Source: DATLTV01 sp035533375
GTDB lineage: Bacteria > Patescibacteriota > Minisyncoccia > UBA6257 > 2-01-FULL-56-20
Assembly (NCBI GenBank): GCA_035533375.1
Contig: DATLTV010000057.1
Coordinates: 1 to 17,700 of the forward strand
Reading direction: 5' to 3'
Length of the DNA: 17,700 bases
Shown here piece by piece: positions 1 to 6,549 of the stretch; within the stretch, counting starts at the first letter, position 1, and each line of letters begins with the position of its first letter. Both the position numbers and the translations under genes were made by a program. Below the pieces are notes generated by a model. It was not told the origin of the DNA. It made no database searches and worked only from the letters and a program-made list of their open reading frames with translations.

Positions 1-74
1 AGTTTTTTGAAGCGAAAGAAGCTGATATTTTGGGTGTCGGCATCGGCATGGCATAAACGCGGCGTAGGCATAAC

Positions 75-112
75 AATGTTGCACTTTCTACGATCGTAGA
101 AAGTGCAACATT
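75..112. repeat. 38-bp perfect palindrome, family A copy 1
   Basis: A perfect inverted repeat with no loop, centred on GATC between bases 93 and 94. The left arm begins AATGTTGCACTTT and the right arm mirrors it. It has no T-tract, so it does not look like an intrinsic terminator. It ends 12 nt before a putative extended -10 of the mutY-like gene, so its right arm covers the expected -35 position. A related 40-bp palindrome lies at 12546-12585 just before tsaC. The symmetry and position are seen directly. An operator or REP-like role is inference. Confidence 0.9.
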
Positions 113-123
113 TTAGGTCGAAG

Positions 124-132
124 TGCTAATAT
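124..132 (+). promoter_or_regulatory. putative extended -10 of the mutY-like gene
   Basis: TGCTAATAT has a TGn extension and a TAnnnT core. It lies only 3 nt before the ATG at 136, which is too close for that ATG to be transcribed if initiation is about 7 nt downstream. This favours a later start codon at 151 or 190. The -35 position would fall inside the palindrome at 75-112. Confidence 0.45.
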
Positions 133-135
133 TGA

Positions 136-969
136 ATGATAAAAAATGATATGAGTAGTGATAAAGGTATAGATGTGAAAAAAATAAATATGAAAAAGAT
201 AGAAGTGTTCAAGCGGACGGTATGGAGTTATTACGGCGCCCATAAGCGCGATTTTCCGTGGCGGCGGACGCGGGATCCGTATCGAATCTTGGTTTCGGAG
301 TTTATGCTTCAGCAGACGCAGACGTATCGAGTTGAGCCGAAATACTTGTGGTTTTTAGAGCGCTTCCCGAGTTTTCGGGCTCTTGCGAAAGCGCCGCTAC
401 GGGAGGTGCTGCGGGCTTGGAGCGGGCTCGGGTATAACCGCCGTGCGGTCGCTTTGAAGCGGACGGCGGAGATCGTCGTGCGCGATTATGGCGGCAAATT
501 GCCGAAGGATATCGGCTTACTCGACGCTCTGCCGGGTATCGGGCCGGGAACGGCGGGCGCGATACGCGCGTTCGCGTTCAATTTGCCGTCGGTTTTTATC
601 GAAACGAACATCCGCCGGGCTTTCATCCATTTTTTCTTTCCAAAGCGCGGAAAGATCGGCGACGACGAGATCCTCGACCTTATCGAAGAAACGCTTGACG
701 CAAAGCGCCCGCGGGAATGGTATTGGGCGCTTATGGACTATGGCGCGATGCTTGGCAGATTGGAAAAAGAAAATCCCAATCGTAAAAGCGCGCACTATAA
801 AAAACAGTCGAAATTCGAGGGATCGACGAGACAGCTGCGCGGGGCGGTGTTGAGAGCGCATCTCGCGAATCCAAAATTATCATTCGAAGCCATCGCCCGG
901 AAGATTTGCGAATCCACGGAGCGAGTGAAGATGGTGATGGAGCTCTTCAAAGAGGAGGGAATCGTGTAG
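136..969 (+). CDS. mutY: MutY-type A/G-specific adenine glycosylase, clusterless
   Basis: HhH-GPD base-excision glycosylase that probably removes adenine mispaired with 8-oxoguanine or guanine. Numbered from 136, SEFMLQQTQ carries the family catalytic Glu55, SGLGYNRRA lies at 96-104, and the helix-hairpin-helix LPGIGPGTAGAI is at 132-143. The usual catalytic Asp (LDGN in E. coli) is replaced by Glu156 in IETN. The four cysteines of the [4Fe-4S] loop that normally follow ALMDYGAM are absent; the only Cys is 258. The protein is 277 aa against about 350 for E. coli MutY and lacks the C-terminal NUDIX-like 8-oxoG recognition domain. About 45 residues after STRQLRG look like a small helical, winged-helix-like tail. 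The start is uncertain: ATGs at 136, 151 and 190 all lack a Shine-Dalgarno, and 190 (MKKIEVFKR) fits the family N-terminus best. A related HhH-GPD glycosylase with another specificity is possible. Confidence 0.85.
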   Translation: MIKNDMSSDKGIDVKKINMKKIEVFKRTVWSYYGAHKRDFPWRRTRDPYRILVSEFMLQQTQTYRVEPKYLWFLERFPSFRALAKAPLREVLRAWSGLGYNRRAVALKRTAEIVVRDYGGKLPKDIGLLDALPGIGPGTAGAIRAFAFNLPSVFIETNIRRAFIHFFFPKRGKIGDDEILDLIEETLDAKRPREWYWALMDYGAMLGRLEKENPNRKSAHYKKQSKFEGSTRQLRGAVLRAHLANPKLSFEAIARKICESTERVKMVMELFKEEGIV

Positions 970-999
970 CTGTAATTCGACCCCAGCGAAATTTCATTT

Positions 1000-1028
1000 T
1001 TGACGGATTCATTTTTCTGTCATAAAAT
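1000..1028 (+). promoter_or_regulatory. uvrB promoter, -35 TTGACG / -10 TAAAAT
   Basis: TTGACG (1000-1005), a 17-bp spacer and TAAAAT (1023-1028) form a near-consensus vegetative promoter. Transcription would start near 1035, giving an uvrB leader of about 155 nt. No LexA-type box (CTGT-N8-ACAG or GAAC-N4-GTTC) was seen nearby. Confidence 0.75.
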
Positions 1029-1034
1029 ACTTTT

Positions 1035-1088
1035 GTGACCGTACCCCTATGGCTTTTGCCCGAGGGGCGGTTCAGGCGTTTTTATTAA
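1035..1088 (+). promoter_or_regulatory. structured leader element upstream of uvrB
   Basis: CCCCT (1044-1048) pairs with AGGGG (1063-1067). An outer helix GACCG (1037-1041) / CGGTT (1068-1072) stacks on it across a TA bulge. The loop holds an ATG at 1049, and a T-rich TTTTTATTAA tail follows. The uvrA leader at 6423-6470 shares the order GTGA, ACCCCyATG, GGGGCG, TTTCGG or TTCAGG, TTTATTA. The ATG opens a 43-codon frame ending at 1180, ten bases before the uvrB ATG. A cis-regulatory RNA, or a dispersed element carrying its own leader, are both inferences. Confidence 0.5.
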
Positions 1089-1098
1089 CGGACGTGGG

Positions 1099-1173
1099 TC
1101 CCGGCTTTCGCTGGGATGAAGGAGGATTTAGGGATGACGGGGGAGCATGGATCCTCGCCTTCGCGAGGACGAC
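1099..1173. repeat. REP-like hairpin element before uvrB
   Basis: TCCCGGCTTTCGCTGGGATGA is followed by a second hairpin, TCCTCGC (1152-1158) / GCGAGGA (1163-1169), ending GACGAC. This resembles the GGATCC-C/G stem-GATGAC type of dispersed repeat found in many bacteria. Similar units occur before uvrA (6490-6539), before uvrC (10178-10298) and after tsaC (13203-13238). The reading frame through this repeat is open, so an automatic call could wrongly start uvrB at 1116. Confidence 0.6.
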
Positions 1174-1190
1174 AATCTAAACGGAAATTT

Positions 1191-3284
1191 ATGGATTTTG
1201 AATTGGTTTCAGATAACAAACCGGCAGGGGATCAACCGAAGGCGATTGCATCGCTTGTTTCGGGTTTGAAGAAAGGATACGCGCACCAGACGCTTTTGGG
1301 AGTTACGGGCAGCGGCAAAACCTTCACGGCCGCGAATGTGATCACTGAAATCCAAAAGCCGACGCTTGTGATCGCGCACAACAAAACGCTTGCGGCGCAG
1401 CTTACGAACGAATTCCGCGAGCTCTTCCCGAAAAATTCGGTGAATTACTTCGTTTCCTATTATGATTACTACCAGCCGGAGGCGTACATGCCGTCGAGCG
1501 ACACGTATATAGACAAGGAAGCGCTCATCAACGACGAGATCGACAAGCTGCGCCATGCGGCGACGATGGCGCTCCTCACGCGGCGCGACGTGATCGTGGT
1601 CGCCTCGGTTTCCTGCATCTACGGCCTCGGCGCGCCCGAGGTCTATGCGCAGAATATCTTCCACTTCAAAGCGGGGGACCGGATCGACCGCCGGGCGTTC
1701 GCGAAGAAGCTCATCGAGCTGCAGTTCACGCGCACGAGCGCTGACCTGAAGCGCGGCACCTATCGCCTGCGCGGCGATAACTGGGAGGTGATGCCGCCGG
1801 ACCGCGAGGTGATCTATAATTTTGAGCTCAAGAACGGCGTGATCGAGAAGATCTACGAAGTGGATCCGGTCGCGGGATTTCAGCCCGGAAAAACGCCGAC
1901 TTTGCCGGAAATTTATATTGCCCCGGCTAAGCATTTCGTTACGGATGCTTCTGATCGCGAGCGCGCGATCGGGGCGATCCAAGACGAGCTCAAAGTGCAG
2001 CTCAAGTATTTTGAGAAAGAAAAGAAGTTCCTGGAAGCGGAGCGGCTTGAGCGGCGCACGAAGTTCGACGTCGCGATGATGCGCGAAGTGGGCTATTGCC
2101 ACGGCATCGAGAACTATTCCCGGCATCTTTCGGGCCGCGCGGAAGGCGAAGCGCCGGATACGCTTTTGGATTATTTTCCGCGCACGAAAGACGGCAAGCC
2201 GGATTTCTTGACCATTATCGACGAATCGCACATGACCGTGCCGCAGATCCAGGGAATGTACGCGGGCGACGCGTCGCGCAAGAAGACGCTCGTGGAATAC
2301 GGTTTTCGCCTGCCGTCGGCGAAGGACAATCGACCCCTGAAATTCGAGGAGTTCAAGGAGCGCGTCGGGCAGACGATCTATACTTCCGCGACGCCTTCCG
2401 ATTACGAGCGCAAGGAGAGCGCGAAGTCCGATCCCGGGCCTGCGCACGGCATTGTGGAACAGATCATCCGGCCGACCGGCCTTATTGATCCGAAGCTTAC
2501 GATCCGCCCCGCGCGCGGGCAGATCGACGACCTCATTCCGCGCATCGAGGAACGGGTGAAAAAGAAAGAGCGCGTGCTCGTGACGACCTTGACCAAGCGC
2601 ATGGCCGAAGATCTCGCGCAATATCTTGAAGACAAGAAGATCAAAGTGACGTATCTGCACAGCGACGTGAAAACGCTCGATCGTATCCGCATTCTCACGA
2701 ATTTGCGCAAGGGATCGGAGGTGAAGGGCGGCCTTGACGTGCTCGTAGGCGTGAATCTTCTGCGCGAAGGGCTCGACTTGCCGGAAGTTTCGCTTGTCGC
2801 AATCCTTGATGCCGACAAGGAAGGATTCCTGCGCAGCGAAGTGTCTTTAATCCAGACAATCGGCCGCGCGGCGAGGAACGTGGAAGGGGAAGTGCTTATC
2901 TACGCCGACCATATCACCGGCTCCATTGAGCGTGCGGTCGGCGAAACCGAGCGTCGTAGGAAAATTCAGATCGAATACAATAAGAAGCACGGCATTACGC
3001 CCAGGACGATCATCAAGAAAATCTCCGACATTCTGCCGAATGTCGATGCCGTACTCGCGCTCGAACTCGCGCCTATCCCGAGATCGAAGACCGCGATGCA
3101 GAAATTGATCGCGGACAAAGAACGCGAGATGAAAAAAGCGGCGAATGTGCTGGATTTTGAATTAGCCGGGATTTTGAGGGATGAAATCAGGGAATTATCG
3201 AAGAAAGCGGGCAAAGCGCCGGATGCTGATACGCGGCACAAGAGCGGGATGGAAGGATTAACGAAGGAGAAAGCAAAAAAATAG
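1191..3284 (+). CDS. uvrB: UvrABC system protein B (excinuclease subunit B)
   Basis: Damage-verifying helicase-fold subunit of nucleotide excision repair. It is loaded by UvrA and recruits UvrC. Walker A GVTGSGKT is at residues 37-44, as in E. coli UvrB. The beta-hairpin region YYDYYQPEAYMP begins near residue 90, and DESH (Walker B) is at 344-347. TIYTSATPSDYE and a helicase C domain with QTIGRAARN follow. A C-terminal UVR motif (about 635-670, KEREMKKAANVLDFELAGILRDEI) matches the UvrC UVR region. The length of 697 aa is full. I chose ATG 1191 (MDFELVSDNKPAGDQPKAI) because the 25 in-frame codons upstream come from a repeat and are foreign to the family. There is no clear Shine-Dalgarno. The gene is monocistronic or followed closely by the next promoter at 3295. 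Confidence 0.97.
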   Translation: MDFELVSDNKPAGDQPKAIASLVSGLKKGYAHQTLLGVTGSGKTFTAANVITEIQKPTLVIAHNKTLAAQLTNEFRELFPKNSVNYFVSYYDYYQPEAYMPSSDTYIDKEALINDEIDKLRHAATMALLTRRDVIVVASVSCIYGLGAPEVYAQNIFHFKAGDRIDRRAFAKKLIELQFTRTSADLKRGTYRLRGDNWEVMPPDREVIYNFELKNGVIEKIYEVDPVAGFQPGKTPTLPEIYIAPAKHFVTDASDRERAIGAIQDELKVQLKYFEKEKKFLEAERLERRTKFDVAMMREVGYCHGIENYSRHLSGRAEGEAPDTLLDYFPRTKDGKPDFLTIIDESHMTVPQIQGMYAGDASRKKTLVEYGFRLPSAKDNRPLKFEEFKERVGQTIYTSATPSDYERKESAKSDPGPAHGIVEQIIRPTGLIDPKLTIRPARGQIDDLIPRIEERVKKKERVLVTTLTKRMAEDLAQYLEDKKIKVTYLHSDVKTLDRIRILTNLRKGSEVKGGLDVLVGVNLLREGLDLPEVSLVAILDADKEGFLRSEVSLIQTIGRAARNVEGEVLIYADHITGSIERAVGETERRRKIQIEYNKKHGITPRTIIKKISDILPNVDAVLALELAPIPRSKTAMQKLIADKEREMKKAANVLDFELAGILRDEIRELSKKAGKAPDADTRHKSGMEGLTKEKAKK

Positions 3285-3294
3285 ACGGGTTTTG

Positions 3295-3300
3295 TATACT
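3295..3300 (+). promoter_or_regulatory. -10 TATACT for leaderless RsbW-like gene
   Basis: TATACT, preceded by TG, lies 6 nt before the ATG at 3307, and a second TATACT directly abuts the ATG. Transcription should begin at or within 1-2 nt of the ATG, predicting a leaderless message. No Shine-Dalgarno is present. Confidence 0.6.
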
Positions 3301-3306
3301 TATACT

Positions 3307-3858
3307 ATGAATATAGAGCACGAATCCGGGGCTCGAGCCGAGGAAGGGCCGAAAGAAAGCAAATGGTTCGAGGGCGACGTATGGCGTCTGCCGAGCGAGG
3401 TGGGGTTGATCGACGGGGCGGAAGCGGCCTTGAAGAAACGCTTGGAAAAGGAAACGGCCGCCACCGAAGACGAAATTTTCAAGATCGGCATGGCATTTCG
3501 CGAGGCGTTGGTGAACGCGATCGCTCACGGCAATTTAGGGCTCGCGAGTCCCGAAGAAGAAGGGGCTACCCTTATCGCGGCGGCGGAAAAGAAACATGGC
3601 GAACTGGCCGCCGCGGGCATGGCCGAAAAATACGTGATCGTGCATATCGCCATCTCGCCGGCGGAGGTGCGTATGACCGTAAAGGACGAAGGCGAAGGAT
3701 TCTCGTGGCGCAAATTACCCGATCCCGGCGATCCGGAACATGTTTTACGGACGTCCGGAAGAGGGATAGTCATAACACGCAATTTTATGGATAGCGTTGA
3801 GTTCAATGAATCCGGCAATGAAATAACGCTCATGAAGCGTTTTTCCACCGCATCGTGA
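3307..3858 (+). CDS. RsbW/SpoIIAB-like GHKL ATPase (anti-sigma serine kinase family)
   Basis: A stand-alone histidine-kinase-type ATPase domain (HATPase_c_2) of 183 aa. The N box FREALVNAIAHGN spans residues 64-76, G1 DEGEGF is at 127-132 and G2 SGRGI is at 150-154. There is no HisKA dimerisation domain, no membrane segment and no signal peptide, which points to the anti-sigma-factor serine kinase group and not to a sensor kinase. An Ala/Glu-rich insertion of about 25 residues follows the N box (82-107). No sigma factor, anti-anti-sigma factor (STAS) or PP2C phosphatase lies in the window, so the partner is unknown. ATG 3307 is preferred to an upstream TTG at 3292, which lies within the promoter. 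Confidence 0.8.
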   Translation: MNIEHESGARAEEGPKESKWFEGDVWRLPSEVGLIDGAEAALKKRLEKETAATEDEIFKIGMAFREALVNAIAHGNLGLASPEEEGATLIAAAEKKHGELAAAGMAEKYVIVHIAISPAEVRMTVKDEGEGFSWRKLPDPGDPEHVLRTSGRGIVITRNFMDSVEFNESGNEITLMKRFSTAS

Positions 3859-3918
3859 ATTCCCGGTGCCGCGGCGGTTTGGCGGGAAGAAGCGTCTTCA
3901 GCGCATCTTTAAAAAACA

Positions 3919-3927
3919 TGGTACCAT
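3919..3927 (+). promoter_or_regulatory. extended -10 TGGTACCAT of ABC transporter gene
   Basis: The TGn plus TACCAT pattern ends 8 nt before the ATG at 3936, in the same arrangement as several other genes here. No convincing -35 or Shine-Dalgarno is seen, so a leaderless message is predicted. Confidence 0.45.
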
Positions 3928-3935
3928 AAGCAGCT

Positions 3936-5744
3936 ATGTCCCTTCTTTTCGGTTATCTCAAACGGTATAAAAAGCTCCTCGTCTGGACGCTTCTTTTCGC
4001 GACCGTGAACACGGTGTTCTCGCTCGTCGATCCGCAGATCTTCCGCCTGATCGTCGATGGCTATATTGCAAAAATCGGGAGCATCACGCACGGCGCGTTT
4101 CTCCGAGGCGTGGGGCTTCTGCTCCTCGCATCCGTGACCGCCGCCCTCATTTCGCGCATCGCAAAGAATTTTCAGCAATACTACGAAAACGTCGTGACCC
4201 AACGCGTGGGTACGGAGCTTTACGCGCATAGCGTCGCGCATTCGTTTTCATTGCCGTACGCCGTGTTCGAGGACCAGCGTTCGGGCGAGCTGCTCCAAAA
4301 ATTGCAGAAGGCGCGCCTCGACGGCCAGCAGCTCATCGTGAGTTTCGTGGATATCGTATTCGTGGCGCTCGTCGGCGTTGTGGTTGTGATCGGTTACGCC
4401 TTTTATGTGCATTGGATTATCGGCTTACTGTACTTCCTCATCATCCCGATCATGAGCACCGTGCTTTTCTTCCTCGGCCGCAAGATCAAGGCAATCCAGA
4501 AAAATATCGTGGTCGAATCGGCGAATCTTGCCGGGTCGACGACGGAGACTCTGCGGAACGTCGAACTTGTAAAAAGTCTGGGGCTTGAGGAGCAGGAAAC
4601 GAAACGCCTGAACGAAGTGAACGACAAGGTGCTCAATCTTGAACTCTCGAAACTCAAGCTTATCCGCAAGCTCAGCTTCACGCAGGGGACAATCGTGAAC
4701 GCCATGCGCTCCGCAATTCTTTTCGCCATGCTGTGGCTCATTCTTCTCGGCAATATTTCGCTTGGCCAGTTTCTCACGCTGTGGTTCTATTCGTTTTTCA
4801 TTTTTAATCCGCTCGGCGATATCGGCACGGTCGCGTCGCAATATCAGGAAGCGAAAGGCAGCATGGAAAAATTGGAAGAGATACTTTCGATCCCATCCGA
4901 AAAAAAACCGGCGAACGCGCGTGAGATAGAATCGCTCACGTACATCGAATTCAAAAAAGCCGGATTCGGATACGGAACGGGGAAAGAGCTTGCCGTGCGG
5001 GATATCAACTTGCGCATCAAAGGCGGCGAAACGGTGGCGTTCGCGGGATATTCCGGATCGGGGAAGACCACGCTCGTGAAATTACTCGTCGGCCTCTATA
5101 AGCCGACCCGAGGGAACGTTTTTCTGAACGATATAGACGGAAGCGAAGTCGATTACGACGCGCTCCGCCGCAAGATCGGCTACGTTTCGCAGGAAACTCA
5201 GCTTTTCGCGGGGACGCTGCGTGAGAATCTGCTCTTCGTGAATCCGTCGGCCACGGATGACGATTGCTGGGAGGCGCTCCGGAGCGCATCGGTCACGGGT
5301 ATTGCCGAACGCGGCGCAATGAGCGGCGCGGGCCAGGGACTCGACACGAAAATAGGGGAAGGAGGAATTAAAATTTCCGGGGGCGAGCGTCAGCGGCTCG
5401 CGATCGCGCGCGCCCTGCTCCGTAAACCGGATCTTATTATTTTCGACGAAGCAACTTCGAGCCTCGATTCCATCACCGAGCGCTCGATTACCGATACGAT
5501 CCGCGAGATTGCGCGGTCGCAGCCCGACCTGATCCTCGTGCTCGTCGCGCACCGGCTTTCGACGATTGCGCATGCGGACCGGATCTATGTGCTCGAAAAG
5601 GGGAAGATCATCGAAGAAGGAACGCATGGCGCGCTTATCAAAAAACGCGGTCTCTATGCCGCTCTTTGGCGCGAACAAGGCGGCGGACTTGACGCGGAGG
5701 AGCTCGTGCTGGGCAAAGGCGGAAGACTCACTACGGGCAGGTAA
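3936..5744 (+). CDS. ABC exporter half-transporter (MsbA/MDR-like, TMD-NBD fusion)
   Basis: A 602-aa fusion of a six-helix type I exporter membrane domain (about 1-320) and a nucleotide-binding domain (about 335-575). Such half-transporters act as dimers in the cytoplasmic membrane. Walker A GYSGSGKTT starts at residue 371, the Q-loop region is YVSQETQLF, signature ISGGERQ starts at 480, Walker B LIIFDE ends with catalytic Glu505, and the H-loop is VAHRLST. The signature and D-loop (SSLD) are canonical, so it should be an active ATPase. The substrate cannot be read from sequence; lipid, peptide or drug export are all possible. No dedicated substrate gene is adjacent. The ATG at 3936 matches the membrane-domain N-terminus, and the -10 just upstream supports it. 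Confidence 0.93.
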   Translation: MSLLFGYLKRYKKLLVWTLLFATVNTVFSLVDPQIFRLIVDGYIAKIGSITHGAFLRGVGLLLLASVTAALISRIAKNFQQYYENVVTQRVGTELYAHSVAHSFSLPYAVFEDQRSGELLQKLQKARLDGQQLIVSFVDIVFVALVGVVVVIGYAFYVHWIIGLLYFLIIPIMSTVLFFLGRKIKAIQKNIVVESANLAGSTTETLRNVELVKSLGLEEQETKRLNEVNDKVLNLELSKLKLIRKLSFTQGTIVNAMRSAILFAMLWLILLGNISLGQFLTLWFYSFFIFNPLGDIGTVASQYQEAKGSMEKLEEILSIPSEKKPANAREIESLTYIEFKKAGFGYGTGKELAVRDINLRIKGGETVAFAGYSGSGKTTLVKLLVGLYKPTRGNVFLNDIDGSEVDYDALRRKIGYVSQETQLFAGTLRENLLFVNPSATDDDCWEALRSASVTGIAERGAMSGAGQGLDTKIGEGGIKISGGERQRLAIARALLRKPDLIIFDEATSSLDSITERSITDTIREIARSQPDLILVLVAHRLSTIAHADRIYVLEKGKIIEEGTHGALIKKRGLYAALWREQGGGLDAEELVLGKGGRLTTGR

Positions 5745-5760
5745 AAAAAGAATCATTTAT

Positions 5761-5790
5761 TATTCCAATATTCTTAAGAATATTGGAATA
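5761..5790. repeat. 30-bp perfect AT-rich palindrome
   Basis: Arms of 15 bp begin TATTCCAATATTCTT and meet without a loop at 5775/5776. It starts 16 nt after the ABC gene stop and is followed by a normal terminator at 5810-5837. There is no T-tract of its own. No second copy was seen in the window. Confidence 0.85.
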
Positions 5791-5799
5791 GAACGGCGT

Positions 5800-5838
5800 A
5801 AAAATAAAAAAGGCGTTCGCGTTTTCGCGTGCGCCTTT
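5800..5838 (-). terminator. intrinsic terminator of the exported-protein gene
   Basis: Stem 5810-5821 / 5826-5837 with a TTTT loop, one wobble and one mismatch. On the minus strand it is followed by TTTTTTATTTTT, ideal for the gene ending at 5849. On the plus strand only TTT follows, so it may weakly stop ABC transporter transcription too. Confidence 0.8.
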
Positions 5839-5848
5839 GTGTTATCGG

Positions 5849-6322
5849 CTATTCCGTGACTTTGACAGAAGCTTCGAAACTGCAGAGGATTTGATCTTTG
5901 AATCTGACCCTGAAAAGCAGGATTTTTTCGCCGAGCGAACTGTCCCGGGTGATCGGATATCCGAGTTCGAAATCAATCTTCTGATTGAGCCGGGTTTCGT
6001 GATCGAGGTAATTTACCTTAGCGCGGTTGGCGTTTTTTGCCACGACGGCGAACTCGAGGTGGCACGGCTCTTCGTTCCGGAATGGGCAAGGGCTTTGTTC
6101 GCCTTTGCGCAGTTGGATAGCGACCCAAAAGCGCAAGCTTTCGCCGAGTCTCGCGAATTGCTCCGGCGCGGTGGCTGTTGCCGTGGGCAGAAAATCGGGC
6201 CTGTTGACGTCTGTTTGCAGGTAGATGTTTCTGAGTTCAAGCGGGGATTCGTTTTTTTTCCGGCCGGCAAAGCACAGAGAACATGCGCACAGCAAAAGCA
6301 TCGCGGTAGAGATTGCCTTCAT
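5849..6322 (-). CDS. small exported protein of unknown function
   Basis: A 157-aa protein that I cannot assign to a family. The N-terminus MKAISTAMLLLCACSLCFAG is a clear signal peptide. Cys12, Cys14 and Cys17 lie in the hydrophobic core or at its end, but none is in an ideal lipobox, so secretion versus lipoprotein is open. The mature part is beta-rich and soluble. It contains Cys79, Cys87 and Cys147, of which two could form a disulfide. GGAGGA (6328-6333 on the minus strand) with 5-nt spacing fixes the start at 6322. Thirty in-frame codons upstream have no Shine-Dalgarno and are not included. It is transcribed divergently from uvrA and has its own terminator. Confidence 0.75.
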   Translation of the reverse strand: MKAISTAMLLLCACSLCFAGRKKNESPLELRNIYLQTDVNRPDFLPTATATAPEQFARLGESLRFWVAIQLRKGEQSPCPFRNEEPCHLEFAVVAKNANRAKVNYLDHETRLNQKIDFELGYPITRDSSLGEKILLFRVRFKDQILCSFEASVKVTE

Positions 6323-6356
6323 CGTCTTCCTCCATTGGTTCGGAGCTGCTGCGAAA

Positions 6357-6384
6357 AGTATATCACCTCCGCGCTTCTTTGCAA
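6357..6384 (-). promoter_or_regulatory. promoter of the exported-protein gene
   Basis: On the minus strand: -35 TTGCAA (6384-6379), a 16-bp spacer, then TGA plus TATACT (-10 at 6362-6357). Transcription would start near 6350 and give a short leader containing the GGAGGA site. It lies back to back with the uvrA promoter; the -35 boxes are only 5 bp apart. Confidence 0.65.
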
Positions 6385-6389
6385 CAGGT

Positions 6390-6418
6390 TTGATTTTTTC
6401 TCCAGACCGCACTATACT
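6390..6418 (+). promoter_or_regulatory. uvrA promoter, -35 TTGATT / -10 TATACT
   Basis: TTGATT (6390-6395), a 17-bp spacer and TATACT (6413-6418). Transcription should start near 6425, giving a leader of about 125 nt before the uvrA ATG. The architecture matches the uvrB promoter and differs from the leaderless genes. Confidence 0.75.
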
Positions 6419-6422
6419 TCTC

Positions 6423-6470
6423 GTGATACCCCCATGTGTTTCCGGAGCGGGGGCGTTTCGGTATTTATTA
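6423..6470 (+). promoter_or_regulatory. structured leader element upstream of uvrA
   Basis: CCCCC (6429-6433) pairs with GGGGG (6449-6453) around an ATG at 6434. An alternative helix ATACC (6426-6430) / GGTAT (6460-6464) would compete with it. A T-rich tail TATTTATTA follows. The order of elements matches the uvrB leader at 1035-1088. The ATG opens a 53-codon frame ending at 6595, which overlaps the start of uvrA in another frame. Its first residues, MCFRSGGVSVFI, resemble the uvrB-leader frame MAFARGAVQAFL. Confidence 0.5.
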
Positions 6471-6489
6471 GAAATTTTGGAAGCATGGA

Positions 6490-6537
6490 TCCCCGCCTTT
6501 CCCCCAGAGGAGGATCCGCCTCTGGGGGACGCGGGGA
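6490..6537. repeat. long hairpin / REP-like repeat before uvrA
   Basis: Inner stem 6500-6510 / 6519-6529 (11 bp, TCCCCCAGAGG and its complement, 8-nt loop) sits on an outer stem TCCCCGC (6490-6496) / GCGGGGA (6531-6537). The ATGGATCC...GGACGAC boundaries match the repeat before uvrB. The repeat ends 12 nt before the uvrA ATG, where it could hinder ribosome access. Confidence 0.75.
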
Positions 6538-6549
6538 CGACGGAATATT

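Noticed and set aside
75..112. Palindromes (75, 5761, 12546, 13995, 16503) as intrinsic terminators
   Set aside because: None has a T-tract directly after the stem on either strand, and two lie immediately before genes.
1116..1190. Upstream ATG of uvrB adding 25 residues
   Set aside because: The extra codons come from a REP-like repeat and do not match the UvrB N-terminus. Start 1191 places Walker A where the family has it.
960..1190. LexA/SOS box near uvrB (and in 6323-6549 near uvrA)
   Set aside because: Neither CTGT-N8-ACAG nor GAAC-N4-GTTC was found in the promoter regions.
1209..2660. Long antisense open frame (483 codons) opposite uvrB
   Set aside because: It is Arg/His/Leu-rich with no domain signal and mirrors the codon bias of uvrB, which is certain on the other strand.
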